Assembly (NCBI GenBank): GCA_964493695.1
Contig: CAZBPG010000150.1
Location: 1 to 6,327, forward strand
Direction of reading: 5' to 3'
DNA: 6,327 bases
DNA from: Bog-950 sp964493695
GTDB taxonomy: Bacteria > Bacteroidota > Bacteroidia > Chitinophagales > LD1
The notes under the pieces are model-generated. The model did no database searches. It was given only the letters and a program-made list of their open reading frames with translations, and was not told where the DNA came from. Position numbers and translations under genes: made by a program. This document shows positions 1 through 5,964 of the stretch, in pieces (the stretch's first letter is position 1; each line of letters opens with the position of its first letter).

Positions 1-55
1 GGTGTTTGCATAAACCAAATATAACACAGCACATCAATTATGGATTAAGCCGTAA

Positions 56-1078
56 TTAAAGAAAGCTTTGCAATGCTTTTCTTTCTACTGTAAACTCAAG
101 TGGAAACTCCTTTTCAAGTTTCTCTATCTTCTCCAAACTCTTCCGCACAAATTTTTTATGCGCCTCCGAGGCGGGGTTACGGGGCTTGTGGCGCGCGGCC
201 AGCAGCAGTTCATCTATATCGCTCAATAGCGAAATTGTTTTAGGCTCCAGCATAGCGGCACATAGTTTCTGCCACACATAATCGGTCGCCTGATAGTTGG
301 GGTGCAGCATGTCTTCGGCAAAAAACCGGTAATCGCGCAGGTCGTCCATTACTAACTCGTAGGCAGGAAAATAAAAGTAAGCTTCATGCTGCTGCTGCAA
401 TTCGTGAATGGCCGAAAACAAATGCGCCTTGCTTACTGTGTTTTCGTGATGGCCGAAAGCAAAATAGCGAACCGGGCTGACGGTGAAAACAATTGACAGT
501 TGACGGTTGACAGTTGACAGTTTAGAAAGTGCACTGTTTAGAACGGTTACTATTTCATCCGGTTTCATTAACCGCTTTTCGAACTGTGTGCCCGAAAGCT
601 TATGACAGTTGGAAACAATCCTGGCTCCTTGTATCTTCTGATTTCTGATTTCTGATTTCTGATTTCCGTCTTCTTTCAAGTCAAACACATGGCTTGTTCC
701 GAAAGTCAGAAACAAAACCGTAGCGTTTTTTAAATCTTCGCTGGCCTGCAACAGGTTTTGGTTAATTACCTGTAAAGTTTCAGCCGCTGTGCTGCGCGAA
801 AAACTGCCGTGATGGTCGAAGGAGTGGTAAAGTTCATCGTGAAACACCAAATCTTTTTCGGTGTAAGGCACCGGTTGCAGCAAACGCTCAATAGCGGTGG
901 CAATAGAATGCGGATTGTATTGCTGCCCGAAGGGGTTAACGTTGATTTGAAACTTGTAATCGCTGAACTTTTTTCCTATGTTTTCTGAAAAACACGAACC
1001 TATACTCACCATTTTATCGCGGTGCGAAATCAGGAACGGAGATTTTTCGGGATTAACAACGGTGCGAAACGCCTTCAT
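56..1078 (-). CDS. GSCFA-domain protein, SGNH-like fold, function unknown
   Basis: A complete 340-residue protein of the GSCFA family, whose biochemical role is not established; I infer an SGNH-hydrolase-like fold. The signature lies near the N-terminus as G27-S28-C29-F30-S31, with Ser replacing the final Ala. Other family-like blocks are LTFGTSHVF (124-132), NCHK (157-160), FTVSPVR (198-204) and DMLHP (256-260). The last supplies a D-x-x-H pair that, with S28, could form an SGNH-type active site. No signal peptide or membrane segment is seen, so it is probably cytoplasmic. The C-terminus (about 307-325) is Lys/Glu-rich and probably helical. Two stretches look inserted or replaced: residues 139-148 and 187-196 are encoded by 7-nt tandem repeats, yet the frame stays open. 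The ATG at 1078-1076 gives the natural family N-terminus. The gene is transcribed away from rseP. Family assignment is firm; enzymatic activity is inference. Confidence 0.9.
   Translation of the reverse strand: MKAFRTVVNPEKSPFLISHRDKMVSIGSCFSENIGKKFSDYKFQINVNPFGQQYNPHSIATAIERLLQPVPYTEKDLVFHDELYHSFDHHGSFSRSTAAETLQVINQNLLQASEDLKNATVLFLTFGTSHVFDLKEDGNQKSEIRNQKIQGARIVSNCHKLSGTQFEKRLMKPDEIVTVLNSALSKLSTVNRQLSIVFTVSPVRYFAFGHHENTVSKAHLFSAIHELQQQHEAYFYFPAYELVMDDLRDYRFFAEDMLHPNYQATDYVWQKLCAAMLEPKTISLLSDIDELLLAARHKPRNPASEAHKKFVRKSLEKIEKLEKEFPLEFTVERKALQSFL
493..520. repeat. Heptanucleotide tandem repeat TTGACAG x4 inside the GSCFA gene
   Basis: Four consecutive 7-base units, TTGACAG, TTGACGG, TTGACAG and TTGACAG, differ by one base in the second copy. 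On the coding (minus) strand they give residues 187-196, LSTVNRQLSI, just before the conserved FTVSPVR strand. The unit is not a multiple of three, so successive copies are read in different frames. This resembles the short tandemly repeated repetitive heptamers known from cyanobacteria; that comparison is from memory, not a search. Confidence 0.85.
636..666. repeat. Heptanucleotide tandem repeat TTCTGAT x4 plus partial unit inside the GSCFA gene
   Basis: Four exact copies of TTCTGAT (ATCAGAA on the coding strand) are followed by a partial unit TTC. They encode residues about 138-148, including QKSEIRNQK, in a linker between the FGTSHVF strand and the conserved NCHK block, where an insertion would be tolerated. 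The same heptamer recurs in prmC at 6282-6309. Confidence 0.88.
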
Positions 1079-1111
1079 TAAAAAGTTTGTGCGAAGATAA
1101 TTTTAAAGATT

Positions 1112-1144
1112 ACCCGTGCCACGGTTCTAAACCGTGGCACGGGT
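1112..1144. repeat. Perfect 15-bp GC-rich inverted repeat in the divergent gap (REP/MITE-like)
   Basis: The left arm ACCCGTGCCACGGTT (1112-1126) and the right arm AACCGTGGCACGGGT (1130-1144) are exact reverse complements separated by CTA. No T-tract follows on either strand, and both flanking genes start rather than end here, so it is not a normal intrinsic terminator. It may be a dispersed REP- or MITE-like element, or an operator for a dimeric regulator. No second copy of the full arm is in this window. Confidence 0.8.
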
Positions 1145-1186
1145 TGTCTGCTGTAAGTGCCACTGCTGCTGCCAACTGTTTTTCTT

Positions 1187-1213
1187 CGTCCCCCGTCCCT
1201 CGCTCTCGTCCCT
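1187..1213. repeat. Degenerate heptanucleotide array CGTCCC(C/T) upstream of rseP
   Basis: Successive units are CGTCCCC (1187-1193), CGTCCCT (1194-1200), a 6-base degenerate unit CGCTCT (1201-1206) and CGTCCCT (1207-1213). The tract is strikingly C-rich on the plus strand, with no A in 27 bases. It shares the 7-bp unit length of the two arrays in the neighbouring GSCFA gene but has an unrelated sequence. Confidence 0.6.
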
Positions 1214-1221
1214 TGTGACCT

Positions 1222-1238
1222 TAATTTTGATAGTTTTG
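1222..1238 (+). promoter_or_regulatory. Possible Bacteroidota -7 boxes for rseP
   Basis: Two adjacent matches to TAnnTTTG lie just upstream of the rseP ATG: TAATTTTG (1222-1229) and TAGTTTTG (1231-1238). Either would give a very short leader. The -33 partner is poor. A TTG at 1213-1215 is only 15 bases from the second box, shorter than the usual spacing. The call therefore rests mainly on the -7 motif and the position. Confidence 0.35.
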
Positions 1239-1256
1239 CGCCCACAAAATTTTTAG

Positions 1257-2615
1257 ATGGAAACATTGATTCGGGTTGCGCAATTTCTTCTCAGCTTATC
1301 TATACTGGTTTTACTTCACGAGTTCGGTCACTACATCACTGCCCGCATGTTCAAAACGCGGGTAGAAAAATTCTACCTCTTCTTCGACTTTCTTTTTCCG
1401 CTGCCCACTGTTTTAAACTTCGCCATCTTTAAAAAGAAAATTGGCGATACCGAGTATGGCCTCGGCTGGTTTCCGCTGGGGGGCTACGTAAAAATTGCCG
1501 GCATGGTTGACGAAAGCATGGATGCAGAAGCCATGAAACTTCCTCCGCAGCCCGATGAATTCCGGAGCAAAAAGCCATATCAGCGCCTCATTATTATGCT
1601 GGGTGGAATTATAGTAAACGTGTTGCTGGCGTTTGTCATTTACGCCCAACTGCTTTACTGGAATGGCGAAACCTACCTGCCTACCGAGAACGTGAAGTAT
1701 GGTTTTGCGGTAGATACCACGGCTCAGAAAATAGGCCTGCAGGATGGCGATAAAATTATCTCGTACAATGGCGGAGAAAAATTTAAACGCATAGAGGCTA
1801 TTCCTATTGATATGCTTATCAACGAAGCAAAAACCCTCGAGATTGACAGAGCCGGTGAAAAAAAGACGTTGAATGTGCCGAAAGAAATTTACAAAGAGAT
1901 AATGGCCAGCAGGGGCGCGGAGTTTTTAACGCCAATAGTTCCCTGTATGGTAGATACAATTTTCCCCGAAATGGCTTTGGCAAAATCCGGTGGCAAACAG
2001 GGCGACCGTATTATTCAGTTAGATACAGTTCCCATTAATTTTTTCCACGAGTTCCGCAGAGAGATAAAGAATTTTAAAAGCGCCAATACATACATAGTAG
2101 CGCTTCGCGGAACCGATACCGTGCGTTTTGACATTGCTATTCCCGACTCGGCTAAAGTTGGCTTTACCACTTACAAATTCGATCAATACTTCGATATAGT
2201 AGAGAAGAAATACACTTTGCTCGGTTCTTTTCCTGCCGGTGTAAAGAAAACGTATGAAACACTGGTAAACTATATCAAGCAGTTCCGCATCATCTTCAAT
2301 CGCGATTTGCAGGGCTACAAACAGGTGGGCAGTTTCTTCACTATTGCCAAACAGTTTTCACCGGAGTGGGACTGGTTGCGTTTCTGGAGTCTGACCGCAT
2401 TCTTATCTATAGCACTGGCTTTTGTAAATCTGCTTCCTATACCGGCACTGGACGGTGGACATGCACTATTTACCTTGTACGAAATGATAACCGGCAGAAC
2501 ACCGAGCGATAAATTTTTAGAGCGCGCTCAGGTGGTGGGAATGATTATCATTTTTGCATTGATGATATTTGCACTGGGTAACGATATTTTCCGACTATTT
2601 TTCGGAAAGCTTTAA
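1257..2615 (+). CDS. rseP: RseP-type site-2 intramembrane zinc metalloprotease
   Basis: Cleaves membrane-spanning segments of anti-sigma factors and remnant signal peptides within the inner membrane. The zinc motif HEFGH (21-25) lies in the first membrane segment. The third zinc ligand sits in NLLPIPALDGGH (391-402), with D399 the likely ligand. Between them are the GGYVKIAGM loop (75-83), a membrane segment with GGIIVN (about 110-131), and two PDZ-like domains. PDZ1 is around 147-215 (IGLQDGDKIISYNG) and PDZ2 around 228-300 (GGKQGDRIIQLD). Two C-terminal membrane segments lie near 375-395 and 424-447. At 452 residues it is full length for the family. The ATG at 1257 places HExxH about 20 residues in, as expected. 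There is no Shine-Dalgarno, only an A/T-rich leader. No substrate anti-sigma factor is encoded nearby. The dehydrogenase gene follows after 17 bp. Confidence 0.95.
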   Translation: METLIRVAQFLLSLSILVLLHEFGHYITARMFKTRVEKFYLFFDFLFPLPTVLNFAIFKKKIGDTEYGLGWFPLGGYVKIAGMVDESMDAEAMKLPPQPDEFRSKKPYQRLIIMLGGIIVNVLLAFVIYAQLLYWNGETYLPTENVKYGFAVDTTAQKIGLQDGDKIISYNGGEKFKRIEAIPIDMLINEAKTLEIDRAGEKKTLNVPKEIYKEIMASRGAEFLTPIVPCMVDTIFPEMALAKSGGKQGDRIIQLDTVPINFFHEFRREIKNFKSANTYIVALRGTDTVRFDIAIPDSAKVGFTTYKFDQYFDIVEKKYTLLGSFPAGVKKTYETLVNYIKQFRIIFNRDLQGYKQVGSFFTIAKQFSPEWDWLRFWSLTAFLSIALAFVNLLPIPALDGGHALFTLYEMITGRTPSDKFLERAQVVGMIIIFALMIFALGNDIFRLFFGKL

Positions 2616-2632
2616 TACTAAAACCTAAAGTT

Positions 2633-4267
2633 ATGGCAACAGGATTTTTTAAAGTTCCACATGCATTGAACGAACCGGTAAAGAATTACGCACCGGGCAG
2701 CAAAGAAAGAGATGAACTGAAGAAAAAACTGAAAGAGATGCGTGCCGAAGTGCGCGACATTCCCATGTTCATTGGCCCGAAAGAAGTACGTGACGGAAAG
2801 AAAACATCTCTTCATCCTCCGCACGACCACAAACATTTGCTTGGCTATTATTACAAAAGCGAAAAGAAACATGTAAAGCTGGCCATAGATGCAGCCCTTG
2901 TTGCCCGTAAGAAATGGGTAACGCTGACGTGGGAACAACGCGCTGCCATTTTTCTTAAAGCAGCAGAACTTATTGCCGGCCCATACCGTGCCGAGTTGAA
3001 TGCCGCTACCATGCTGGGCCAATCGAAGAATGCTTATCAGGCAGAAATAGATTCGGCTTGCGAGATAATTGATTTTTTGCGCTTCAACGTGCAGTTCATG
3101 AGCGAGATTTATGCCATGCAGCCTAACTCATCACCGGGCATCTGGAACCGGTTAGAGTGGCGGCCGCTCGAAGGGTTTGTTTACGCGCTTACTCCCTTCA
3201 ACTTCACCGCCATTGCCGGGAACCTGCCAAGTAGCTGTGCTATGATGGGTAACGTAGTGGTTTGGAAACCATCGAATACACAGGTGTATTCGGCACACGT
3301 GCTGATGAAGATATTTAAGGAAGCCGGTGTGCCCGATGGCGTTATCAATTTAGTTTATCCGAGCGGACCCGATGCAGCAGAAGTTATTTTCCAGCATCCC
3401 GATTTTGCAGGAATCCACTTTACCGGTTCCACCGGTGTGTTTCAGGACATCTGGAAATCAATCGGCAACAACATTCACCGCTACAAAACATATCCTAGGA
3501 TTGTAGGTGAAACAGGAGGCAAGGATTTTATCCTTGCTCATAAATCAGCCGATGCAAAGGTGGTGGCAACGGCTATCAGCCGTGGCGCGTTTGAATATCA
3601 AGGGCAGAAATGTTCAGCCGCATCGCGCGCATACGTTCCCTCTAATTTATGGAACGCTGTGAAGAAATATGTGCTGGAAGATTTAGCCAGTATGAAAATG
3701 GGCGGCACCGAAGATTTCAGCAACTTTATTAATGCAGTAATTGACGAAAAGAGTTTCGATAAACTGGCTTCTTATATTGATGCTGCGAAGAAGAGCAAGG
3801 ATGCAAAAGTTGTTGCAGGAGGAAACTACGATAAGAGTAAAGGCTATTTTATTGAACCAACCATCATTCAGGCAAAAGACCCTAAGTATGTAACCATGTG
3901 CGAGGAATTGTTCGGACCGGTGCTTACCTTGTATGTGTATGAAGAAGATAAGTTTGAAGAAGTAATTAAGACGGTTGATTCAACTTCTATTTATGCGCTT
4001 ACCGGTTCCATCATTGCGCAAGACCGCTATGCAATTGAGTTGGCCACAACACGTCTTCAGAATGCAGCAGGTAATTTCTATATCAACGATAAGCCTACCG
4101 GTGCGGTAGTCGGCCAGCAGCCATTTGGCGGTTCCAGAGGTTCGGGCACAAACGATAAAGCAGGAAGCATGATTAACCTGATGCGCTGGGTTTCTCCGCG
4201 CACTATCAAAGAAACATTCGTTCCACCGGTTGATTACCGATATCCGTTCTTAGAGAAAGACAAATAA
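2633..4267 (+). CDS. pruA: L-glutamate gamma-semialdehyde (1-pyrroline-5-carboxylate) dehydrogenase
   Basis: NAD-dependent oxidation of glutamate semialdehyde (from P5C) to glutamate, the second step of proline catabolism; cytosolic. This is a single-function enzyme of the ALDH4/eukaryote-like type, not the PutA fusion: residues 1-40 carry the ALDH4-like lead-in NEPV...GSKERDELKKKLKEM. Visible motifs are PFNFTA (188-193, with the oxyanion Asn N190), WKPS (211-214), FTGS (263-266), GETGGK (292-297, base E293) and GQKCSAASR with nucleophile C327. Also present are EELFGPV (424-430) and NFYINDKPTGAVVGQQPFGG (481-500). The E-to-C spacing of 34 matches the human enzyme. At 544 residues it is full length. 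No proline dehydrogenase gene is seen here. Its TAA overlaps the next gene's ATG, and a terminator-like hairpin begins 25 bases past the stop. The symbol could equally be written rocA. Confidence 0.94.
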   Translation: MATGFFKVPHALNEPVKNYAPGSKERDELKKKLKEMRAEVRDIPMFIGPKEVRDGKKTSLHPPHDHKHLLGYYYKSEKKHVKLAIDAALVARKKWVTLTWEQRAAIFLKAAELIAGPYRAELNAATMLGQSKNAYQAEIDSACEIIDFLRFNVQFMSEIYAMQPNSSPGIWNRLEWRPLEGFVYALTPFNFTAIAGNLPSSCAMMGNVVVWKPSNTQVYSAHVLMKIFKEAGVPDGVINLVYPSGPDAAEVIFQHPDFAGIHFTGSTGVFQDIWKSIGNNIHRYKTYPRIVGETGGKDFILAHKSADAKVVATAISRGAFEYQGQKCSAASRAYVPSNLWNAVKKYVLEDLASMKMGGTEDFSNFINAVIDEKSFDKLASYIDAAKKSKDAKVVAGGNYDKSKGYFIEPTIIQAKDPKYVTMCEELFGPVLTLYVYEEDKFEEVIKTVDSTSIYALTGSIIAQDRYAIELATTRLQNAAGNFYINDKPTGAVVGQQPFGGSRGSGTNDKAGSMINLMRWVSPRTIKETFVPPVDYRYPFLEKDK

Positions 4268-4269
4268 TG
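4265..4269 (+). promoter_or_regulatory. TAATG stop-start overlap, likely translational coupling
   Basis: The dehydrogenase stop codon TAA (4265-4267) shares its last A with the ATG (4267-4269) of the SGNH hydrolase gene. Such one-base overlaps usually let ribosomes that finish the first gene restart on the second. The only purine-rich stretch upstream is AGAGAAAGA inside the end of the dehydrogenase gene. Confidence 0.7.
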
Positions 4270-5415
4270 CTTTTGGCAAAGGAAATAGTCAGGAAAGCAG
4301 GATTGATAATTTTATCGATCCTGCTTTCTCTTTTTATAGCGGAGTTGGCTCTTCAGCTTGTCTGCCCGCAACAAACAAAGTACTTTGTTTGGCAGCCAAA
4401 TCTGCAACACACTTTCCACCCTAACTCCACTATTTTTTATGGAATAAGCGGAGCAAAACAATTCTCTATCAATTCGCAGGGTTTCAGGGGTGAAGAATCT
4501 GAAAACGGTTCTAAAGGAATGTATATCTGCCTTGGAGGAAGCACTACTGAATGCCTTTATCTAGATGATAAAGAAACATGGCAGTATCAGATGCAGTTAC
4601 TTCTTGATTCCCGGACTGCATTGCCACCACTCATAGGAAGCATCGGCAAAAGCGGATGTGCCACGCGTGAAAACTACATACAACTTAAGTATTACGTACC
4701 TCAACTCGGCAAGATTGAGGGTGTGATTTTAATGGTTGGTATAAACGATATGATGAAACGGCTAAGTAGCGATACGCTGTTTGAAAATGATTTTCGTTTT
4801 ACTCCTCAGGTAGAAGATTCGTTCGTCAATACTATTTTTCTGTCAGACAGAAATGAGGAGGAAGGGTGGAGGAAGGTCAGGCTTTTTCAGTTTGTGCGGA
4901 ATGCCTTTCAAAGAGCAACCAAAGTTGAATGGCAGAATGTGCAGGATGATGAAGGAAAGATTTACAAAACCTGGAGAGAAAACCGCCAGCACGCTTTAGC
5001 TATTTCAGATACGCTACCGGACTTAACTTCTGCGCTTAAGGAGTACGAACGTAACCTGCAATTGATTTATGCGGAAACGAAAAGACAAGGCATAAAACTG
5101 ATTCTTGTTAACCAGCCGGCTTTGTACAAAGATTCTATGAGCGCCTATGAAAACAGTTTATTATGGATGGGTGGAATTGGAAATTTTCAGGAAGAGCCAA
5201 ACCATCCATACTATACTCCAAAAGCGTTGAGGCAGGGAATAGAACTATACAATCAGTGCCTTGAAGATTTTTGCAGTAACAAGCAACATGTAAAATTTGT
5301 AAATCTTGCCACCCAACTGCCTCGTGATACGTCTGTATTTTATGATGATTGTCATTTTAATGAAAGCGGTGCACGAAAGGTTGCTGAGATAATTTCGAGA
5401 GAAATAATTCAATAA
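4267..5415 (+). CDS. Membrane-anchored SGNH/GDSL hydrolase family protein
   Basis: Probable esterase or acyl-hydrolase facing the periplasm; substrate unknown. An N-terminal membrane segment (about 12-32, LIILSILLSLFIAELALQLV) ends in an E-x-x-L-x-L pattern seen in this protein type. No lipobox is convincing, since the residue three before C33 is Gln. SGNH blocks are in order: GGST with nucleophile S92 (90-93), G130 in KSG, GIND with N160 (158-161), and DDCHFNESG with the D360-x-x-H363 pair. The NSQGFRGEE motif (69-77) precedes block I, as in many anchored SGNH proteins. Length is 382 residues. The ATG at 4267 is favoured because later in-frame starts would delete the anchor and the next in-frame ATG is residue 85. 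Its first codons coincide with a strong terminator-like hairpin (4293-4335), which may make expression depend on translation. Confidence 0.85.
   Translation: MLLAKEIVRKAGLIILSILLSLFIAELALQLVCPQQTKYFVWQPNLQHTFHPNSTIFYGISGAKQFSINSQGFRGEESENGSKGMYICLGGSTTECLYLDDKETWQYQMQLLLDSRTALPPLIGSIGKSGCATRENYIQLKYYVPQLGKIEGVILMVGINDMMKRLSSDTLFENDFRFTPQVEDSFVNTIFLSDRNEEEGWRKVRLFQFVRNAFQRATKVEWQNVQDDEGKIYKTWRENRQHALAISDTLPDLTSALKEYERNLQLIYAETKRQGIKLILVNQPALYKDSMSAYENSLLWMGGIGNFQEEPNHPYYTPKALRQGIELYNQCLEDFCSNKQHVKFVNLATQLPRDTSVFYDDCHFNESGARKVAEIISREIIQ
4293..4335 (+). terminator. Terminator-like hairpin plus T-rich tract inside the start of the SGNH gene
   Basis: The left arm (4293-4309, beginning GAAAGCAGGAT) pairs with the right arm (4312-4328, ending ATCCTGCTTTC) around a TT centre. 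There are 16 Watson-Crick pairs and one G-U pair (4304 with 4317). The two-base loop would open to four or more in RNA. TCTTTTT (4329-4335) follows directly on the plus strand, while no T-tract follows on the minus strand, so the orientation suits termination after the dehydrogenase gene, whose stop ends at 4267. It lies within codons 9-23 of the next gene. Activity is inferred from shape only. Confidence 0.6.
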
Positions 5416-5465
5416 CATTTGTGAAACACATAAAACTTTTGTTGTGAGAAAGCGTTATTTGTACG

Positions 5466-5948
5466 ATGAGCATGAAAAGCATTTTTCAATTCATACTTTG
5501 TATAACTGTTCCGCTTGCCGTTGGCGGATTCTCCGGCTATTTGACTGCCAATGAGATTTATGATGACTGGTTTGTAAACCTGGTTAAACCGGCCTTCAAT
5601 CCTCCTGACTACTTATTCGGTCCCGTTTGGACAGCACTTTATTTGTTGATGGGAGTTTCGCTGTTTATAATTGTAAGAGCTAAGAAGAGCGGATTCCGGA
5701 CAGATGCAATCCTTGCTTTTAGTATGCAACTCATTCTTAACTTCTGGTGGAGCATTTTCTTTTTTCGTTTTCAGCGACCGGATGTGGCGCTGGTTGAAAT
5801 CATCCTAATGTGGTTTTCGATTCTCTTTATGATTTTCACTTTCCGTAAGTTAAAGCCGATAGCCGCTTATCTGCAAATACCATATTTACTATGGGTAAGT
5901 TTTGCTACTGTTTTAAATGCCTCCTTCTGGTGGCTCAATAGACCGTGA
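5466..5948 (+). CDS. tspO: TspO/MBR family tryptophan-rich membrane protein
   Basis: Bacterial homologue of the mitochondrial translocator protein. The family binds porphyrins and sterol-like ligands and acts in tetrapyrrole or stress responses in the inner membrane; its exact role here is not determined. At 160 residues it is full length, with five predicted membrane helices. Family blocks are W35-F-x-x-L-x-K-P-x-x-x-P-P (35-47), FGPVWTALYLLMG (51-63), QLILNFWWSIFFF (88-100) and PYLLWVSFATVLN (139-151). A147 aligns with the human A147 position known for ligand-affinity variation. The cholesterol-recognition consensus is incomplete: the tyrosine after LN is missing (LNASFWW). The ATG at 5466 is used; another ATG two codons later (5472) is equally possible. 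A 50-bp gap separates it from the SGNH gene, with no convincing promoter or terminator. prmC follows after 16 bp. Confidence 0.93.
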   Translation: MSMKSIFQFILCITVPLAVGGFSGYLTANEIYDDWFVNLVKPAFNPPDYLFGPVWTALYLLMGVSLFIIVRAKKSGFRTDAILAFSMQLILNFWWSIFFFRFQRPDVALVEIILMWFSILFMIFTFRKLKPIAAYLQIPYLLWVSFATVLNASFWWLNRP

Positions 5949-5964
5949 AAGTTATTTTTGAGGC

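Noticed and set aside
36..57. Short hairpin AATTATGG with CCGTAATT at the GSCFA stop
   Set aside because: Eight pairs with one wobble on the plus strand, a C-A mismatch on the transcribed strand, and no T-tract after it on the minus strand; not a credible terminator.
493..666. Phase-variable switch of the GSCFA gene by slippage of the heptamer arrays
   Set aside because: Possible in principle because the unit shifts the frame, but four copies, one imperfect, are few for efficient slippage, and the frame is open here. Kept only as a remark under the array finding.
1092..1099. TATCTTCG on the minus strand as a -7 box for the GSCFA gene
   Set aside because: It has one mismatch to TAnnTTTG and no recognisable -33 partner, since the hairpin occupies that position; too weak to list.
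1157..1432. 91-codon plus-strand open frame overlapping the rseP start, and two minus-strand frames (1078-1266 and 1413-1649)
   Set aside because: These are out-of-frame or antisense shadows of rseP and its leader; the conserved HEFGH and GGYVKI motifs fix the real frame.
2618..3022. 134-codon open frame on the minus strand
   Set aside because: It lies entirely opposite the well-supported dehydrogenase gene, has no recognisable domain, and its Phe/Cys-rich composition is what antisense of this gene would give.
3160..3167. GCGGCCGC (NotI site), raising the idea of cloning-vector sequence
   Set aside because: It lies within an uninterrupted ALDH4-like protein stretch (EWRPLEGFV) with matching family residues on both sides.
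5411..5460. Weak inverted repeats (AATAAC with GTTATT; CACA...AAAA with TTTT...TGTG) between the SGNH gene and tspO
   Set aside because: Arms are short with mismatches and there is no T-tract after them; not convincing as a terminator or operator.
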